Shown in pieces: positions 34,546 to 45,661 of a stretch of 64,000 nucleotides of DNA. The DNA lies in NCBI GenBank assembly GCA_963662155.1, contig OY759267.1, forward strand, positions 32,530,976 through 32,594,975, written 5' to 3'. Made by a program: the position numbers and the translations under genes. Numbering within the stretch: position 1 is the first letter of the stretch; each line of letters opens with the position of its first letter. The notes under the pieces are model-generated. The model was not told the DNA's origin and did no database searches. It saw nothing but the letters and a program-made list of their open reading frames with translations. Source of the stretch: Lamellibrachia columna (Eukaryota > Annelida > Polychaeta > Sabellida > Siboglinidae).

Positions 34546-35352
34546 TTGAACGTCCATCTTGGACATGCCACATTTGACACACCTATCAGATGTGTAACCA
34601 ACGACAATAAGACATCATGCCGCCCAAGCATCGCCAAAAAAAGCTCGTCAGAGGCTACTCGCTTTGAAGGTATTGACAATGAACTACTAAAACTTACCTT
34701 TATTGCAACTCTGAGTGACAGTGATGTTATAAAACAATTGAAACGAGCTCTGTTCCCGCAAGAGATTGCTGACAAAATAGACTACTTAGCAGCTCAGACT
34801 GAGCAACTAAAACAAACTGTGAAAGAGAAGGACGAGAAAATCAAACAACTTGAAAGTAGAGTCGACTTGTTAGAATCGGCCAACGACAGCATCGAGCAAT
34901 ATTCTAGAAGATCCAATTTGAGAATAGAAGGAATACCCGAATCTGTAGGTATTGGTGAAATTGAAAATGCAATCCTAGACATTGTCAATGATCATATGAA
35001 GTTAACCTCAGTCCTGCAGTCTCAGAGAGATTGAGCGAGCGCACAGAATTGGCCGCCCTAAAACGGATGGCGGGCGACCCCGCACTAAGATTTTTACACT
35101 AAATAGCGAACGTCGGAGGGACATACACAGCTCGAATCAACCTAAAACATCACAATACAGCCTCGGGTCTAAACCTTCGTTTATTTGTTAATGAACACCT
35201 CACGTAAACTCGTTCTGAACTTCTGTATGAACTTGGAAAAAAAATGAACTGATTTCTGACTGTTGGTCTTTCAATAGGAATATCTTGTACACAGACACTC
35301 AGGGTGTTGTCCATCAAGTACGAAGTAAACAGGACGCATGTTTCAAGGTGCG
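34546..35352 (+). pseudogene. LINE ORF1-like protein (coiled coil + RRM-like), broken
   Basis: An open frame of 162 residues from 34546 has a coiled-coil stretch (TEQLKQTVKEKDEKIKQLES) and then the signature ORF1 block SIEQYSRRSNLRIEGIPESV. It stops at 35032, but a neighbouring frame continues with IERAHRIGRPKTDG, and further frames give FVNEHLT-like, TRSELLYEL-like, DCWSFN-like and VRSKQDA. This is the typical order of ORF1-type nucleic-acid-binding proteins of LINEs (coiled coil, RRM-like, C-terminal domain). Frameshift near 35025 and stops near 35185-35210. The companion RT frame is not found next to it. Confidence 0.7.
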
Positions 35353-35769
35353 CAGTGTTTGACGCCTGCGTTACGTAACTCCTGCGGACATTCCCGAGAC
35401 ACAGCTGCGTCAAATGACGTAAGCATTGTCTGGCACTTGCACACTTGCACACCTTCAATTAATATAACCTATCCATATTATACGGATAGATGATTTATTA
35501 CAGAGTATCATTTTATTTTTCAGACTAAATACAATTACAGTAATCTATTTAGTTATGCTGATTTGTAGTTGGTACATGCCAAATCAAGGCAGTAGGTTAA
35601 TATATTACTATTGTTTTTGTTTTAAAAACAATTTTTCGATATCAAGAATATAACCACCTAAGCCTATGTGCGCATATCATTTAATGGGCACGTGAGATTA
35701 TTAATGATTGGCAGACCTATCTCACCATTGTATTGTGACTTGTATTATCACCATTACTCTCGGTACCTC
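35353..35769. other. Unassigned spacer
   Basis: No gene recognised. Confidence 0.4.
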
Positions 35770-35960
35770 GATGGTAAGCACGTTGAACAATCCCAAGGAC
35801 TGGATAGCGTGCTGTATAACAACGTACCTTTACTTGAGGTTTTCTTACAGGTGTTGGGGTAGTTTTTTTGGTGGACCGAGAGTAAATAGTATAAAGGATC
35901 ACTTCAATCGGATCGTTGTTGCCTATCCCCATTTTGTGTGTTTACACAAGTAGGTGTCAT
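35770..35960 (+). repeat. Dispersed repeat shared with 56165-56380, copy 1
   Basis: Phrases AAGCACGTTGAACAATCCCA, AGGTGTTGGGG, TTTGGTGGACCGAGAGTA and GCCTATCCCCATTTTGTGTG recur in the same order and orientation at 56165-56380. The second copy is somewhat longer and may be closer to the source. Confidence 0.75.
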
Positions 35961-36204
35961 AATGTCGAATTTCTGCGAATTGCTATTATATGAACTATTT
36001 TCCTGAATATGGTGAGGTAAATGTTAGAGTGTATATAGACGAATTGCATCGACAAGTTATGCAATAATAGTATCCAAGTGTTGTGTGGGAGCCCACATTG
36101 GAAGTTTATTGTTAGGCATGGGGCATGACCAGGTTATGCAATAATTGTACCCATGATGTTTTCGCTTTTGGCGTGGTACATTATATTAAAAGGGGTATCA
36201 ACGT

Positions 36205-36575
36205 AATGGGACCGTCCACGACACGTTCGTCGTCTCCAAGTCATGTTGACGGCCGACTTACAGAGCGTTCAGCCGACCGTTCAACTGCCTTCCCCGCGCG
36301 CGCGACACCAGTGCGTCCGCACGAGCTATCGTCACGACACGTTAGCCGTCGTCACGACACGTTAGCCGTCTCCACGACATATTGCCGGCTGACATACTAT
36401 ACGTCCAGCTGACCGTTCAACTGTCTTCCCCGTGTGTGACACCAGAGCGTCCGCGTCAGCCGTCGTCATGAAACATCGCCGTCTCCACGATCTATTGACA
36501 TCTGGCTTACTATCGTCCAGCCGACAACAACCTCGACATCACTGCGGTCGAACGTATTCTGCTGCCGGTGAGATT
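36205..36575. repeat. CpG-rich tandem repeat (~140-bp and 21-bp units)
   Basis: CCGACCGTTCAACTGCCTTC (near 36271) recurs as CTGACCGTTCAACTGTCTTC (near 36411) with the following GACACCAG(T/A)GCGTCCGC. Inside, CGTCACGACACGTTAGCCGT is doubled. The segment is strikingly rich in CpG compared with its surroundings and includes GCGCGCGCG. Confidence 0.75.
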
Positions 36576-36584
36576 ATGTGACCG

Positions 36585-38775
36585 CCCAGCAAACACATAA
36601 CATTTTTATAACATTTGATAAAGGTTATATACATGTTATAACGAAAAAATTTTCAATAACATTTCGTAAATGTAAATAAAATGTTATGTAAAATTTCAGA
36701 AACATCATACAGATGTTTTTAAGATAACGTAATTTTACATTTTTCAGTGATGTTTTTAAAACATCATCAAAACATTCCCATCAAACACAATAATGTTTTA
36801 AAAACATCAGAAAAATGTTTCCTCAAATGTCATAATAATGTTTTTTTAATGTTATAATGATATCAAAATGTGCCATCTTGGAAACATTTGAAAAACATTT
36901 TTGAACAATGTTTTTTTAAAATATATATATAACATCATGAAAACATGTTTGACAAAGGAACCTAAACATCACAAAAATGCTATTTTAACGTTGTATTAAA
37001 AATTTCACTTTGAAAGGTATAAGAAAAGCTTTGATTTTATGGCTGAGCCCAGCAAACACAATACTGTTTTAAAAACATCAGAAAAATGTTTCCTCAAATG
37101 TCATAATAATGTTTTTTTAATGTTATAATGATATCAAAATGTGCCGACTTGGAAACATTTGAAAAACCTTTTTGAACAATGTTTTATTAAAACATATATA
37201 TAACATCATAAAAACATGTTTGACAAAGGAACATAAACATCACAAAAATGTTATTTTAATGTTTTATTAAAACATTTAACTTTGAAAGGTATCAGAAAAG
37301 CTTTGATTTTATGGCTGAACCCAGCCAATACTATACTGCTTTAAAAACATCAGAATTGTTTTTCTAAAATGTCATAAAAATGTCTTTTTTAAATGCTATA
37401 ATAATATAAAAATGTGCCATCTTGGAAACATTTGAAAAACATTGTTGAACAATGTTTTATTAAAACATATATATAGCATCATAAAAACAATTTTGACAAA
37501 GGAACATAAACATCACAAAAATGTTATTTTAATGTTTTATTAAAACATTTCACTTTGAAAGGTATCAGAAAAGCTTTGATTTTATGGCTGAGCCCAGCAA
37601 GCACAATACTGTTTAAAAAAACATCAGAAAAATGTTTTCTAAAATGTCATAAAAATGTTTTTGTATATGCTATAATGATATAAAAATTTGCCATCTTGGA
37701 AACATTTGAAAAACATTGTTCAAAAATGTTTTATTAAAATATATATATAACATCATAAAAACATTTTTGACAAAGGAAAATAACATCAAAAAAAAATTAT
37801 TTTAATGTTTTATTAAAACATTTCACTTTGAAAGGTATCAGAAAAGCTTTCATGTTATGGCTGAGCCCAGCAAACACAATACTGTTTTAAAAACATAAGA
37901 ATTTTTTTCAAAAATGTAATACATTTTTTGTTTAATGTTATAATAATATCAAAATGTGCCATCTTGGAAACATTTGAAAAACCTTTTTGAACAATGTTTT
38001 ATTAAAACATATATATAACATCATAAAAACATGTTTGACAAAGGAACATAAACATCACAAAAATTTTATTTTAATGTTTTATTAAAAATTTCACTTTGAA
38101 AGGTATCAAAAAAGCTTTGATTTTATGGCTAAACCCAGCAAACACAATACTGTTTTAAAAACATCAGAACAATGTTTTCTAAAATGTCATAAAAATGTTT
38201 TTTTTATGTTATAATAATATCAAAATGTGCCATCTTGGAAACATTTGAAAAACCTTTTTGAGCAATGTTTTATTAAAACATATATATAACATCATGAAAA
38301 CATGTTTGACAAAGGAACATAAACATCACAAAAATGTTATTTAAATGTTTTATTAAAAATCTCACTTTGAAAGGTATCAAAAAAGCTTTGATTTTATGGC
38401 TAAACCCAGCAAACACAATACTGTTTTAAAAACATCAGAAAAATGTTTTCTAAAATGTCATAAAAATGTTTTTTTAATGTTATAATAATATCAAAATGTG
38501 CCATCTTGGAAACATTTGAAAAACCTTTTTTGAACAATGTTTTATTAAAACATATATATATAACATCATAAAAACATTTTTGACAAAGGAGCATAACATC
38601 ACAAAAAAATTATTTTAATGTTTTATTAAAACATTTCACTTTGAAAGGTATCAGAAAAGCTTTAATTTTATGGCTGAGCCCAGCAAACACAATACTGTTT
38701 TAAAAACATCAGAAATTGTTTTCAAAAATGTAATAAATTTTTTTTTTTTATGTTATAATAATATCAAAATGTGCG
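36585..38775. repeat. 272-bp satellite array, about eight units
   Basis: CCCAGCAAACACAATACTG landmarks fall at about 36585 (variant), 36776 (variant), 37048, 37320, 37593, 37866, 38134, 38405 and 38679, i.e. spacings of 268-274 bp. Each unit is built from many AAAACAT/ATGTTTT inverted motifs and a constant GAAAGGTATCAGAAAAGCTT and ATGTGCCATCTTGGAAACAT. The first part is irregular and the right edge is sharp at 38773 where CpG-rich unrelated sequence begins. The CCCAGCAAACAC start is reminiscent of DNA-transposon termini. Confidence 0.93.
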
Positions 38776-39520
38776 AAGCGAAGCCAGCGACAGCGATTGA
38801 TGTCGGCGGCAGCGCAAAACAAACAACACGTTGATACTCGTTCATTGACATTGTTCACCTAATGTTTCTTGAGAATTGTCAAAACAATTCTAAGTAGGTT
38901 TAAGCAGGCCCAGTTGGCATTTTCCCCTGGCGGCAGAAATTCGGGATCCACGACCGACCGCGTTATATCCGAATCCGCGTAATATTACATTACATCGTAA
39001 ATATAATCGTTTTCGCGACGCGAAACCAACGAAAATACGAATTCGTCATCCGCATATGAAACGATGTTAAGTGGTGCGTAATAAATGTATGCTTCGGTCG
39101 AGATCGGTTGAAAGACGAGGTGATACAATTATTAATTCTACCTATTGTATTTTTCTGTGTTTTATCAGCTTACATACTACGTTTGTCAAATCATATACGT
39201 TTTCGGCTGCTCAGGTCCAGGTTATTATTTTCGATTCGTAGGCCTATTGGTCCAGTACATCATCATCGTAGTAGATCTATTCCATAACAAAATACGTACG
39301 TGTGTTTTATTCAGTTCAAGAGTCAAGAGGGTGTGACATTTAAAAATAATACACGTTGATGCTAGTATACTCGTTTAATAAGTTCCATAAACTGCATATT
39401 GCCGTATAAGATAATGGTGCAAGCACACGGGGCTTCGACAGCGTTCTTGGTCTTGGTGCAGCGGGCGGGGGTCGCTGTTGTTTAGTAGCTCCCTGGTGGC
39501 AGATATGAGAACACCTAACG
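38776..39520. other. CpG-richer spacer with transposon-like fragment
   Basis: No gene. The stretch 38941-38985 (GGGATCCACGACCGACCGCG ... GAATCCGCG) resembles in sense the complement of the sequence at 39530-39588, suggesting fragments of the same pogo-like MITE family. Confidence 0.4.
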
Positions 39521-39588
39521 CGCCTCGCTTACAGCGCGGTCCGAAGTCGTGGACCCCGACTACCGCGTTATAACAAGGCTCGACTGTA
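39521..39588. mobile_element. Pogo/Tigger-like MITE end (single terminal repeat)
   Basis: The complement of this segment begins TACAGTCGAGCCTTGTTATA and continues ACGCGG, GGGGTCCACGACTTCGGACC. This has the TA-CAGT start and 'TTATAACGCG' series of pogo/Tigger-type terminal repeats. Only one end is intact. Confidence 0.45.
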
Positions 39589-40019
39589 GATGCAACGAGG
39601 TATGTAGCTAACTGATGAATAACCAAAAGTCACTTAGAATGTATTAGTATTACAAATGTATTGTTTTTCATTGTTAAACTTGATGTCAAGATCAATCTCA
39701 AAATGCAGCACGCTGTCACATGTACTTTCCCAAATGTTATCCTTGTCAAATATAAGGCTAATCTACCAACTTAACACTGTGTAGATCTGAGACAGTTGTG
39801 TCCAGTGACATTACTTATTTTGTGTAATCATCACTATAGCAAGGGGTGGTATAGTAGTACTACACTACCCCTAGCAGCAACACTAATTAAGTTCCAAGTT
39901 TCAACAGGGTTATCTGCCAGCTAGGGGTACTGTTGATCAACTGTCCATTTAGTAGGGGATTGGCCAACATATAACATCTGCCATGACTTATCTTCTGCAT
40001 CATTAGTTATAGAGGAAAT
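39589..40019. other. Unassigned spacer
   Basis: No gene is supported. CTACACTACCCCTAGCAGC and CAGCTAGGGGTACTG form an imperfect inverted pair near 39862-39930. Confidence 0.35.
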
Positions 40020-40528
40020 TTGTTTGAGCAGGATATAGACGCGTTGAGTGCCCATATGAAAAGAGCACGGAAACGGGAATATTGCAGAAGATGGATGTCG
40101 GAAAAGAGAATAAAGTCCAAAATAGATGCAGATACACGTGAATTAATTGGAGACACTTCCGAAAATGAAACATCAGAAGATGTGACAGAATTTCAAGAAA
40201 GCAATAATGACCAAGTTGAGCATAACACAAATGCTGAACATGACCACAGTGATGAACATGACCACAGTGTTGAACATGACCACAGTGATGAACATGACCA
40301 CAGTGATGAACATGACCACAGTGTTGAACATGACCACAGTGTTGAACATGACCACAGTGATGAACATGACCACAGTGTTGAACATGACCACAGTGATGAA
40401 CATGACCACCATAGTGACAATGTTACTAATGATGATTATGATGACAATGCATACAGTGATACTATTACTGATGACATCCCTACTGACAGGGAAGTAGAAT
40501 CATACAGTGAGAGTGAATCATCAGAAAG
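40020..40528 (+). CDS. Basic N-terminus plus His/Asp/Glu repeat protein (partial)
   Basis: The frame has a basic start (HMKRARKREYCRRWMSEKRIK), as found at the N-terminus of several transposon-associated nuclear proteins. An acidic stretch follows (residues ~45-72), then ten tandem EHDHS(D/V) hexapeptides and an acidic tail with YSESESSER. It ends at a potential donor (AAAG|GTGAGG) at 40528. The nearest ATG is at 40023 but the frame may begin upstream. I do not recognise the family; the His/Asp repeat could bind metal ions. It is on the same strand as, and about 0.8 kb upstream of, the DUF4806-like gene and may be an upstream exon of it. Confidence 0.45.
40235..40420 (+). repeat. 18-bp coding minisatellite (EHDHS-D/V)
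   Basis: Ten units of GAACATGACCACAGTG(A/T)T, each six codons. The sixth codon alternates GAT and GTT without strict order (D,V,D,D,V,V,D,V,D,D-like). The DNA repeat is nearly perfect, so the expansion is recent. Confidence 0.95.
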
Positions 40529-40542
40529 GTGAGGTCTGGCAG

Positions 40543-40895
40543 AAATCCTGCCGCCCAAATTGTGAAAAGACTCTTCGAAGAAATACAACATGAAGAGGAG
40601 TATACAACTCTACAAAGACATATTTATCATAGACGGCCAGATAATGCATACAGATCTAGTACTGTGAAGTGGTTTGTGTGGAGAATAGACAAGAAGACAC
40701 ATACAAATGCAGGATTTACCATTCACCAGGGGCTTTATTTATGCACCCATGTGATTCTCGGACTATTGGTGGCTGCACAGTGCGGAGAACAAACTATGAA
40801 ATGAAAATTGTTGAAGGAAAAGTCCTAACTAAGAGATGTATAAGGATGGACTCTGGCAGTGACATTGTGTTTATTCAGCTCCTTCATGACTACTG
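40543..40895 (+). pseudogene. Continuation-like coding fragment, unrecognised
   Basis: The frame after GGCAG at 40542 reads NPAAQIVKRLFEEIQHEEEY and STVKWFVWRIDKK, and a second frame gives CRIYHSPGALFMHP, GGCTVRRTNYEMKIVEGKV and a stop near 40895. The two are offset by a frameshift near 40700. The protein-like sense and the position suggest one decayed exon of the gene to the left. Family not recognised. Confidence 0.35.
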
Positions 40896-41322
40896 AGGTA
40901 CACACGCACACACACATGCTTACTTTGTTAATGTCCTTTGTAAAAAATCATATTGTATTATGTTAATAGCCATGATATTTGAGCCACCTGTTATAACTAA
41001 CATATTACAAACATTAAAATATAGAGATGAATAAAACATTCATATGTAATTTGTAAGGCATAGAAATGCATGCTGCACATGAAAACAAAATCAGTTTTCC
41101 AGAACCTATGTATCAACTGATAGAAGCTTGGGCTATGTCATTGATTATGTATTAGTATGGGACAAAACTGTGGAATTCGTTGAATGTCAGTGTAATTAAT
41201 ATTAAATTTTTCAATTATTTTAAAGCATAGAGAAAATATAAGCTTTGCCTGTGTAAAACTGTACAAGCTGATTTGTAAACAGTTTTGATTTGATTTCACA
41301 TCTCCTTGGTTTCAGTGTAGCC
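40896..41322. other. Spacer or intron
   Basis: AT-rich sequence with a CACACGCACACACACA run near 40902; no gene. Confidence 0.4.
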
Positions 41323-44098
41323 ATGCCATACTCTGTGGTTCTTTTCAAAGAAGGTGATGCTGTGGAAGTGGAATGCGTACCAACATCATGGATAGAAAAA
41401 AGAGGAGATGGGGTAAGTAATAAAAATGCAATTTTTGTGTGGAATACTAATTATGGCTTAATTGGTTATTTGCAGACATTACCCAGGCTGACTACGTAAG
41501 AATTTGTTTTAGTGGAGAGGGGGAGGGTTCGTGTAAAAACATTTGGGTTATATTTTGAGAAAACCCGTGACAGAAAACGCAGCCAAAATATCAAATAGCC
41601 AAACTTTTTGTCTCTCAATATGTATACTTAAATACATCTACAAATAGACAAAGATAAGGTCAGTTTGTTACATTAACTATTTAATTTAATGTTAGTTATC
41701 TTTGTCATATTTGTTTAACTTGGCAGAAAATTTACTACTGGCCATCTGGAAATGACCAGAAGAAGAAAATAAAGAGGAATGAAATGCCTGACAAGGCGCA
41801 GTGGACAGCATACAATGTTCGCATCATAGGCAAAACTGGTAATGCACATTATTCATAGTTACATATTAGATTCATGATATGTAAAGTAGAATATAGGAGG
41901 GGTGGTTTGTTGCAGTCATGTTCTCATGATAGAGAATTGTCAAAATGTGATTGTTTTTAGAATAAAAAACGCACCATTGGCTATTTTGTAATTAATTAGA
42001 AATGGAAAATGAGAAGGCCGACAACATTGTATATGCATGCTTTACAACAATTTACCAACAAATTAACTCATGCTATTGTCATCAACCCATTTGTGAGTGT
42101 GTGACAACAGGCTTCATTGATTCTAAATGTATTGTATACTGCCAACCAATAATTGTTAAACATTTGTCCATTTAGGCAAGGAGATCCTTTGTTTTTGTTG
42201 TAAGTTGAGACATTTTCCTGATTAATTCAGAGTACCCCGACTATGAGACAGCTTCCAAGTATGCGAAAAAGGCAGAGGATACATCTAATGTTGAGCCAGA
42301 TGAAGCACAGGGGAAGCGGCATTGCCGAAAGCCAAAACGCTACCAATCTCCTGATTCACCGGCAGTAGTTAGTGAAGAGTGTGGAGAAGATGGTAATGAA
42401 AATTAAAATGCCCCATCTCATATTTGCTTTTATCATCCAATATGTATATCTTCCCAGTAGAGCGGTCTGTAATGAGAGGTGTCTATATGTTACAGAATTT
42501 TAAAGATGACCAATACTTTTATCCAAACATTTGTACATGGCCTTTTTATTCAACTAAAATCAATTGTAAAATGTTATATCATACATTATTCAACATTCAT
42601 AAGTATAGTGTGTACATGTGTTTGCAACACATTTCTTATTCTACCTTATTTGATGGGAAGTTAATGTGGTGTACATGTTTTCTATTTTCACAAATAATTT
42701 TGAAATGTGATTTGTGGACATTCTGTTGTTATGAAAGACTTTGGTGTCTGATTCTGGACAAATATCAATTTGATTGTAGGTTTAACTTCAAGAACATATC
42801 GGTATTCTACCAAGACAAATTCTGTACAACCCTGAAAATAGTTTCAGATTCAGAAGTTGAGGAAACTCCAGATACTGTGGAAACAGTTGCACTCCCTCCA
42901 CCTCCTTTCAGTTTCTCAGGTAACAATTATACAAAAATACATAAAATATAGTTAATGTTCAACAAAGGACAGTGGAACTTGATTAATCCTGACACCTTGA
43001 TACCCACTGTATGTGTCTGGATTAACGAGCTATGATTTTAATATCAAAAGTATCGTGCATTTACTGTACACATGTCTATCACACTTGTTGAATACTATAA
43101 CATAATGTGGACATTAAATGTCATCTGATTCACTTGTACAGGTCTAATGGCTATTTATTGAAGAAGTCTGAGTTTTGTCTGCTTGGTTTCTCTATATCTA
43201 CTATTGTAAGAATTTGATGTCTCTGTCCAAATGTATATCCTAAATATTTCATGTCACTGTGACTTTCATGTCAAATAAACTAATAGATAATAATATATAA
43301 TTGTAACATTTATGTTCAATACAGCACTGGATACTGAAAGTGGCAGTGATTTGCCCAGAGGTAAATCTTCTAAGCGTACAGAGCCACCACTTCGACCTAG
43401 TTGCAGTTCATCCCAGGCCCAACTTAAGCTGCCGCAAGTTCTCGGCAAACAACAACGTCCACAGGGTGATGGACTGCAAATGGAGAGTCCTGGCAGATCA
43501 CAGATGATGTCGAGCTCCTTCTGCATTCAAGGTACTCCTTTATGCTTCTTTACATGTAGGCCGTTTTAAGTGCTAATATACCATTGGTCTTTCCCTACTC
43601 AGGGGACCCCATGGGAAAATTTGACACTGTTTTTTTCCTCCTTGTCACCCCATTAAATAAGCATCATTCAATTAAATAAATGCCCCTTTTCTTACCATTT
43701 GGGGGTTGCTGGCAGGGGGAGGACCCAACTAAAATTGCTGGCATTGGTCATTCCATAATCAGGGAACCCCAAATGAAGATTTGACACTCTTTTTAGCCTT
43801 GGCACAATTCCCATAAATAAATGTACTTCTTTCTCACCCTTTGGGGATTGCTTGCAGGGGGAAGCCCCACCTAAAATTGCTTGCATCGGTTCAAGCGGAT
43901 ATAGTTTTTTCAGTTCTGGCCAAGCTAGAGAAACTGGAGAAAACAATGCAGGAGATAAAATTATCTCTCGTCACTTCACAGCCAGATGATGACTTGACAT
44001 TAGACACCATTCTGCCTAATGGCAAGAAACTGAACACACTCAATGAACTGAGCAATTTTGAAAAACAGTTGGGTGAAGATGATGACATAAGGAATTGA
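41323..44098 (+). CDS. DUF4806-like protein, six exons
   Basis: Exons 41323-41412, 41727-41838, 42231-42392, 42848-42919, 43325-43531 and 43914-44098 have GT/AG borders and consistent phases (0,1,1,1,1). They encode 275 residues. The N-terminus (MPYSVVLFKEGDAVEVECVP, SWI, YYWPSGND, W-AYNVRIIGKT) and the following YETASKYAKKAEDTSNVE and basic KRHCRKPKRY match, by memory, invertebrate DUF4806 proteins. The last exon has a coiled coil (LAKLEKLEKTMQEIKLSL) and LPNGKKLNTLNELSNFEKQL, the first half of the DUF4806 domain. The function is unknown; these genes are often multicopy and transposon-associated. The second half of the domain lies in an orphan exon at 44658, but the donor expected near 44090 is absent, so this copy may end early. 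Confidence 0.62.
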
Positions 44099-44657
44099 TT
44101 TAGTATGTTTAAGATATGTTTGAGTCAATTATAAAGTGGCATTGCTTTTTTACTGTATTTTTGAAGCAACCTTAGAGTCTAAATTAATTTGGAAAGCTTT
44201 CTATACAGAACCTATTTCTAGGAATCATTGTGACATTTCAAATTATGCTTAAAGGTGTGAAATATAAATTATTTCATGAATGTATGAATATCAAAATGGT
44301 CCAGCTTCATAATTGTTTAGTCAATAATGTTTGTGTTCCTTCAAGACAAGTTCACTTCATATAGCTACAGATACTCTGACTGTAACTGATTGTTGGTCCA
44401 ACATTATAACATGGGAAGCAAAAGGTTAAAATAATATAAAAAAAAATAAATTACCTATTTATTATTGGTTTAGGAATAAAAATTTGCTTGTGAGTGACAA
44501 TAATGAGTTTCTGCAAGTGCATACATACATATGTACGTGTGTGCGCGCGTGCGTGCATGCATGCATGCAAACAATTTTATAATATAGAAATGATCAAACT
44601 TTGTTCTTTTAAAATAGAGTTGTCATTTTATATAAAATATATATTTATTTTACACAG
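44099..44657. other. Spacer (former intron)
   Basis: AT-rich, with a GTGTGCGCGCGTGCGTGCATGCATGCATGC purine-pyrimidine tract at about 44539-44568. No gene. Confidence 0.5.
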
Positions 44658-44817
44658 ATTCAAATTCTTTCGTCACTAGAGGGTGCAAGCCTTGCTAGAT
44701 CCTGCAGGGCCATTATGCGGTCACTGATGACTCATGGCCTTATGAGTTTGTTCGGTGTTATGTGGCAAAAGGGAAAACTACCCTTTCGAGACCATCTGCT
44801 GTGCAAAGTGGTCTCAA
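44658..44817 (+). pseudogene. Orphan exon: second half of the DUF4806 domain
   Basis: After an acceptor (TTTTACACAG) the frame reads IQILSSLEGASLARSCRAIM, then LMSLFGVMWQKGKLPFRDHL and KVVS, ending at a donor (CAA|GTAAGT). Spacing of Gly-Ala, a helix, then W-x-K-G-K-x-x-F is what I expect after the LNELSNFEKQL segment of the exon at 43914. The exon is open and its start phase is 0, but no phase-0 donor is visible at the previous exon. Confidence 0.55.
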
Positions 44818-45181
44818 GTAAGTATATTTCCATTGACCTGTGTGCTTATTATATTATCATGATCTTACTATAAGCAATAGTTGTTTATTGATTACTAAAC
44901 AATTTTTTTTCTAACAAATTCCCTTAACTTACAAAATCGTGGGCGCATGAATACACAGCTATTTTTTGTAAATATTGACGGGCATCGCACATGGGGGCAT
45001 TTTAAAAGAGCTGGAGGCATGTGATTTTGATAAACGTTGGTGAGCATGTCAATGAGATGATGGCAGTTGCTGCACATTTATTTCAGAATTTTTGATGGTC
45101 AGGTTTTTTTATAATCAGACAAAACGTTAACATGGCCACCAATGCAATTCCCAACTGTGGTCTGACTCCAAATAGAGTGTC
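44818..45181. other. Spacer between DUF4806 exon and His-Me gene
   Basis: No gene. It contains an exact 19-nt match (44938-44956, CGTGGGCGCATGAATACAC) to the junction of each 1.34 kb array unit (for example 58120-58138). Confidence 0.5.
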
Positions 45182-45661
45182 ATGGCAACGGAAACAGAAA
45201 ACATGGATGTTGATTTTTGTAAAAAGTACACTGCAAAATTACAAGAAAAGGTGGTATTGTCTGCCAATGGGCAGTGTCAGTTGTGGACAGGGTGCAAAAA
45301 AGGGAAATTCAGTGACTATGGTGTGATTAATTGCCGTTTTGAGTGTGGCTACAGAACGGTTACAGTGCATCGTTTAAGTTATATGCTTGAACACAAAATG
45401 ACACGTGTTGAACCTGGCTTAGATGCCAGTCATCTTTGTCATAACAGTCTGTGTCTGACATCAAGTCATATCTCTATGGAGCCACATTCCATAAATAACA
45501 ACAGGCAATATTGTGTTAGTCAAAATGTATGCTTTGGTCATGCACCATATCCAAAGTGTATGTTGCAATTCAAGGTATTTCAATGGCAATGCAATAGTAA
45601 AACCTACATTTTTCTAGATGTGTTGAATCCTTCAGTTTTTTCAAAGTGTCGTCTGCTGTAG
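45182..45661 (+). CDS. I-PpoI-like His-Me finger endonuclease with zinc-binding loops
   Basis: The ATG at 45182 (ACAGAG context follows) opens 159 codons; a donor AAG|GTATTT after 45574 suggests the conserved part is residues 1-131. Motifs: CQLWTGCKKGKFSDYGVINC (residues ~32-51), VHRLSYMLEH (62-71), DASHLCHNSLC (81-91), H96, EPHSINNNRQYC (100-111), C117, H120 and C126. The spacing H84-C86-C91-H96-N105-C111 is exactly that of the catalytic His98, zinc ligands, catalytic Asn119 and next Cys of the homing endonuclease I-PpoI as I recall it. All catalytic and most zinc positions are therefore present (Pfam zf-His_Me_endon). Such enzymes cut double-stranded DNA using one metal ion. It faces the MULE transposase tail-to-tail with a gap of about 220 bp, which suggests it may be an accessory gene of that element or a separate selfish gene. 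Confidence 0.75.
   Translation: MATETENMDVDFCKKYTAKLQEKVVLSANGQCQLWTGCKKGKFSDYGVINCRFECGYRTVTVHRLSYMLEHKMTRVEPGLDASHLCHNSLCLTSSHISMEPHSINNNRQYCVSQNVCFGHAPYPKCMLQFKVFQWQCNSKTYIFLDVLNPSVFSKCRLL

Noticed and set aside
42424..42951. 175-residue open frame covering a DUF4806 exon
   Set aside because: The part before 42848 is a low-complexity intron frame; the phase-matched acceptor GTTTCAG at 42847 and the neighbouring exons support only 42848-42919.
42969..43070. Second pogo-like MITE (CAGTGGAACTTGATTAATCC)
   Set aside because: The left end looks right but lacks a TA before it, and no convincing inverted partner was found on the right.
45150..45175. Similarity of NCGLTPN coding text near the His-Me gene to the array's inverted frame
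   Set aside because: Only about 21 of 25 bases match, with no extension on either side; kept as a curiosity, not a homologous feature.
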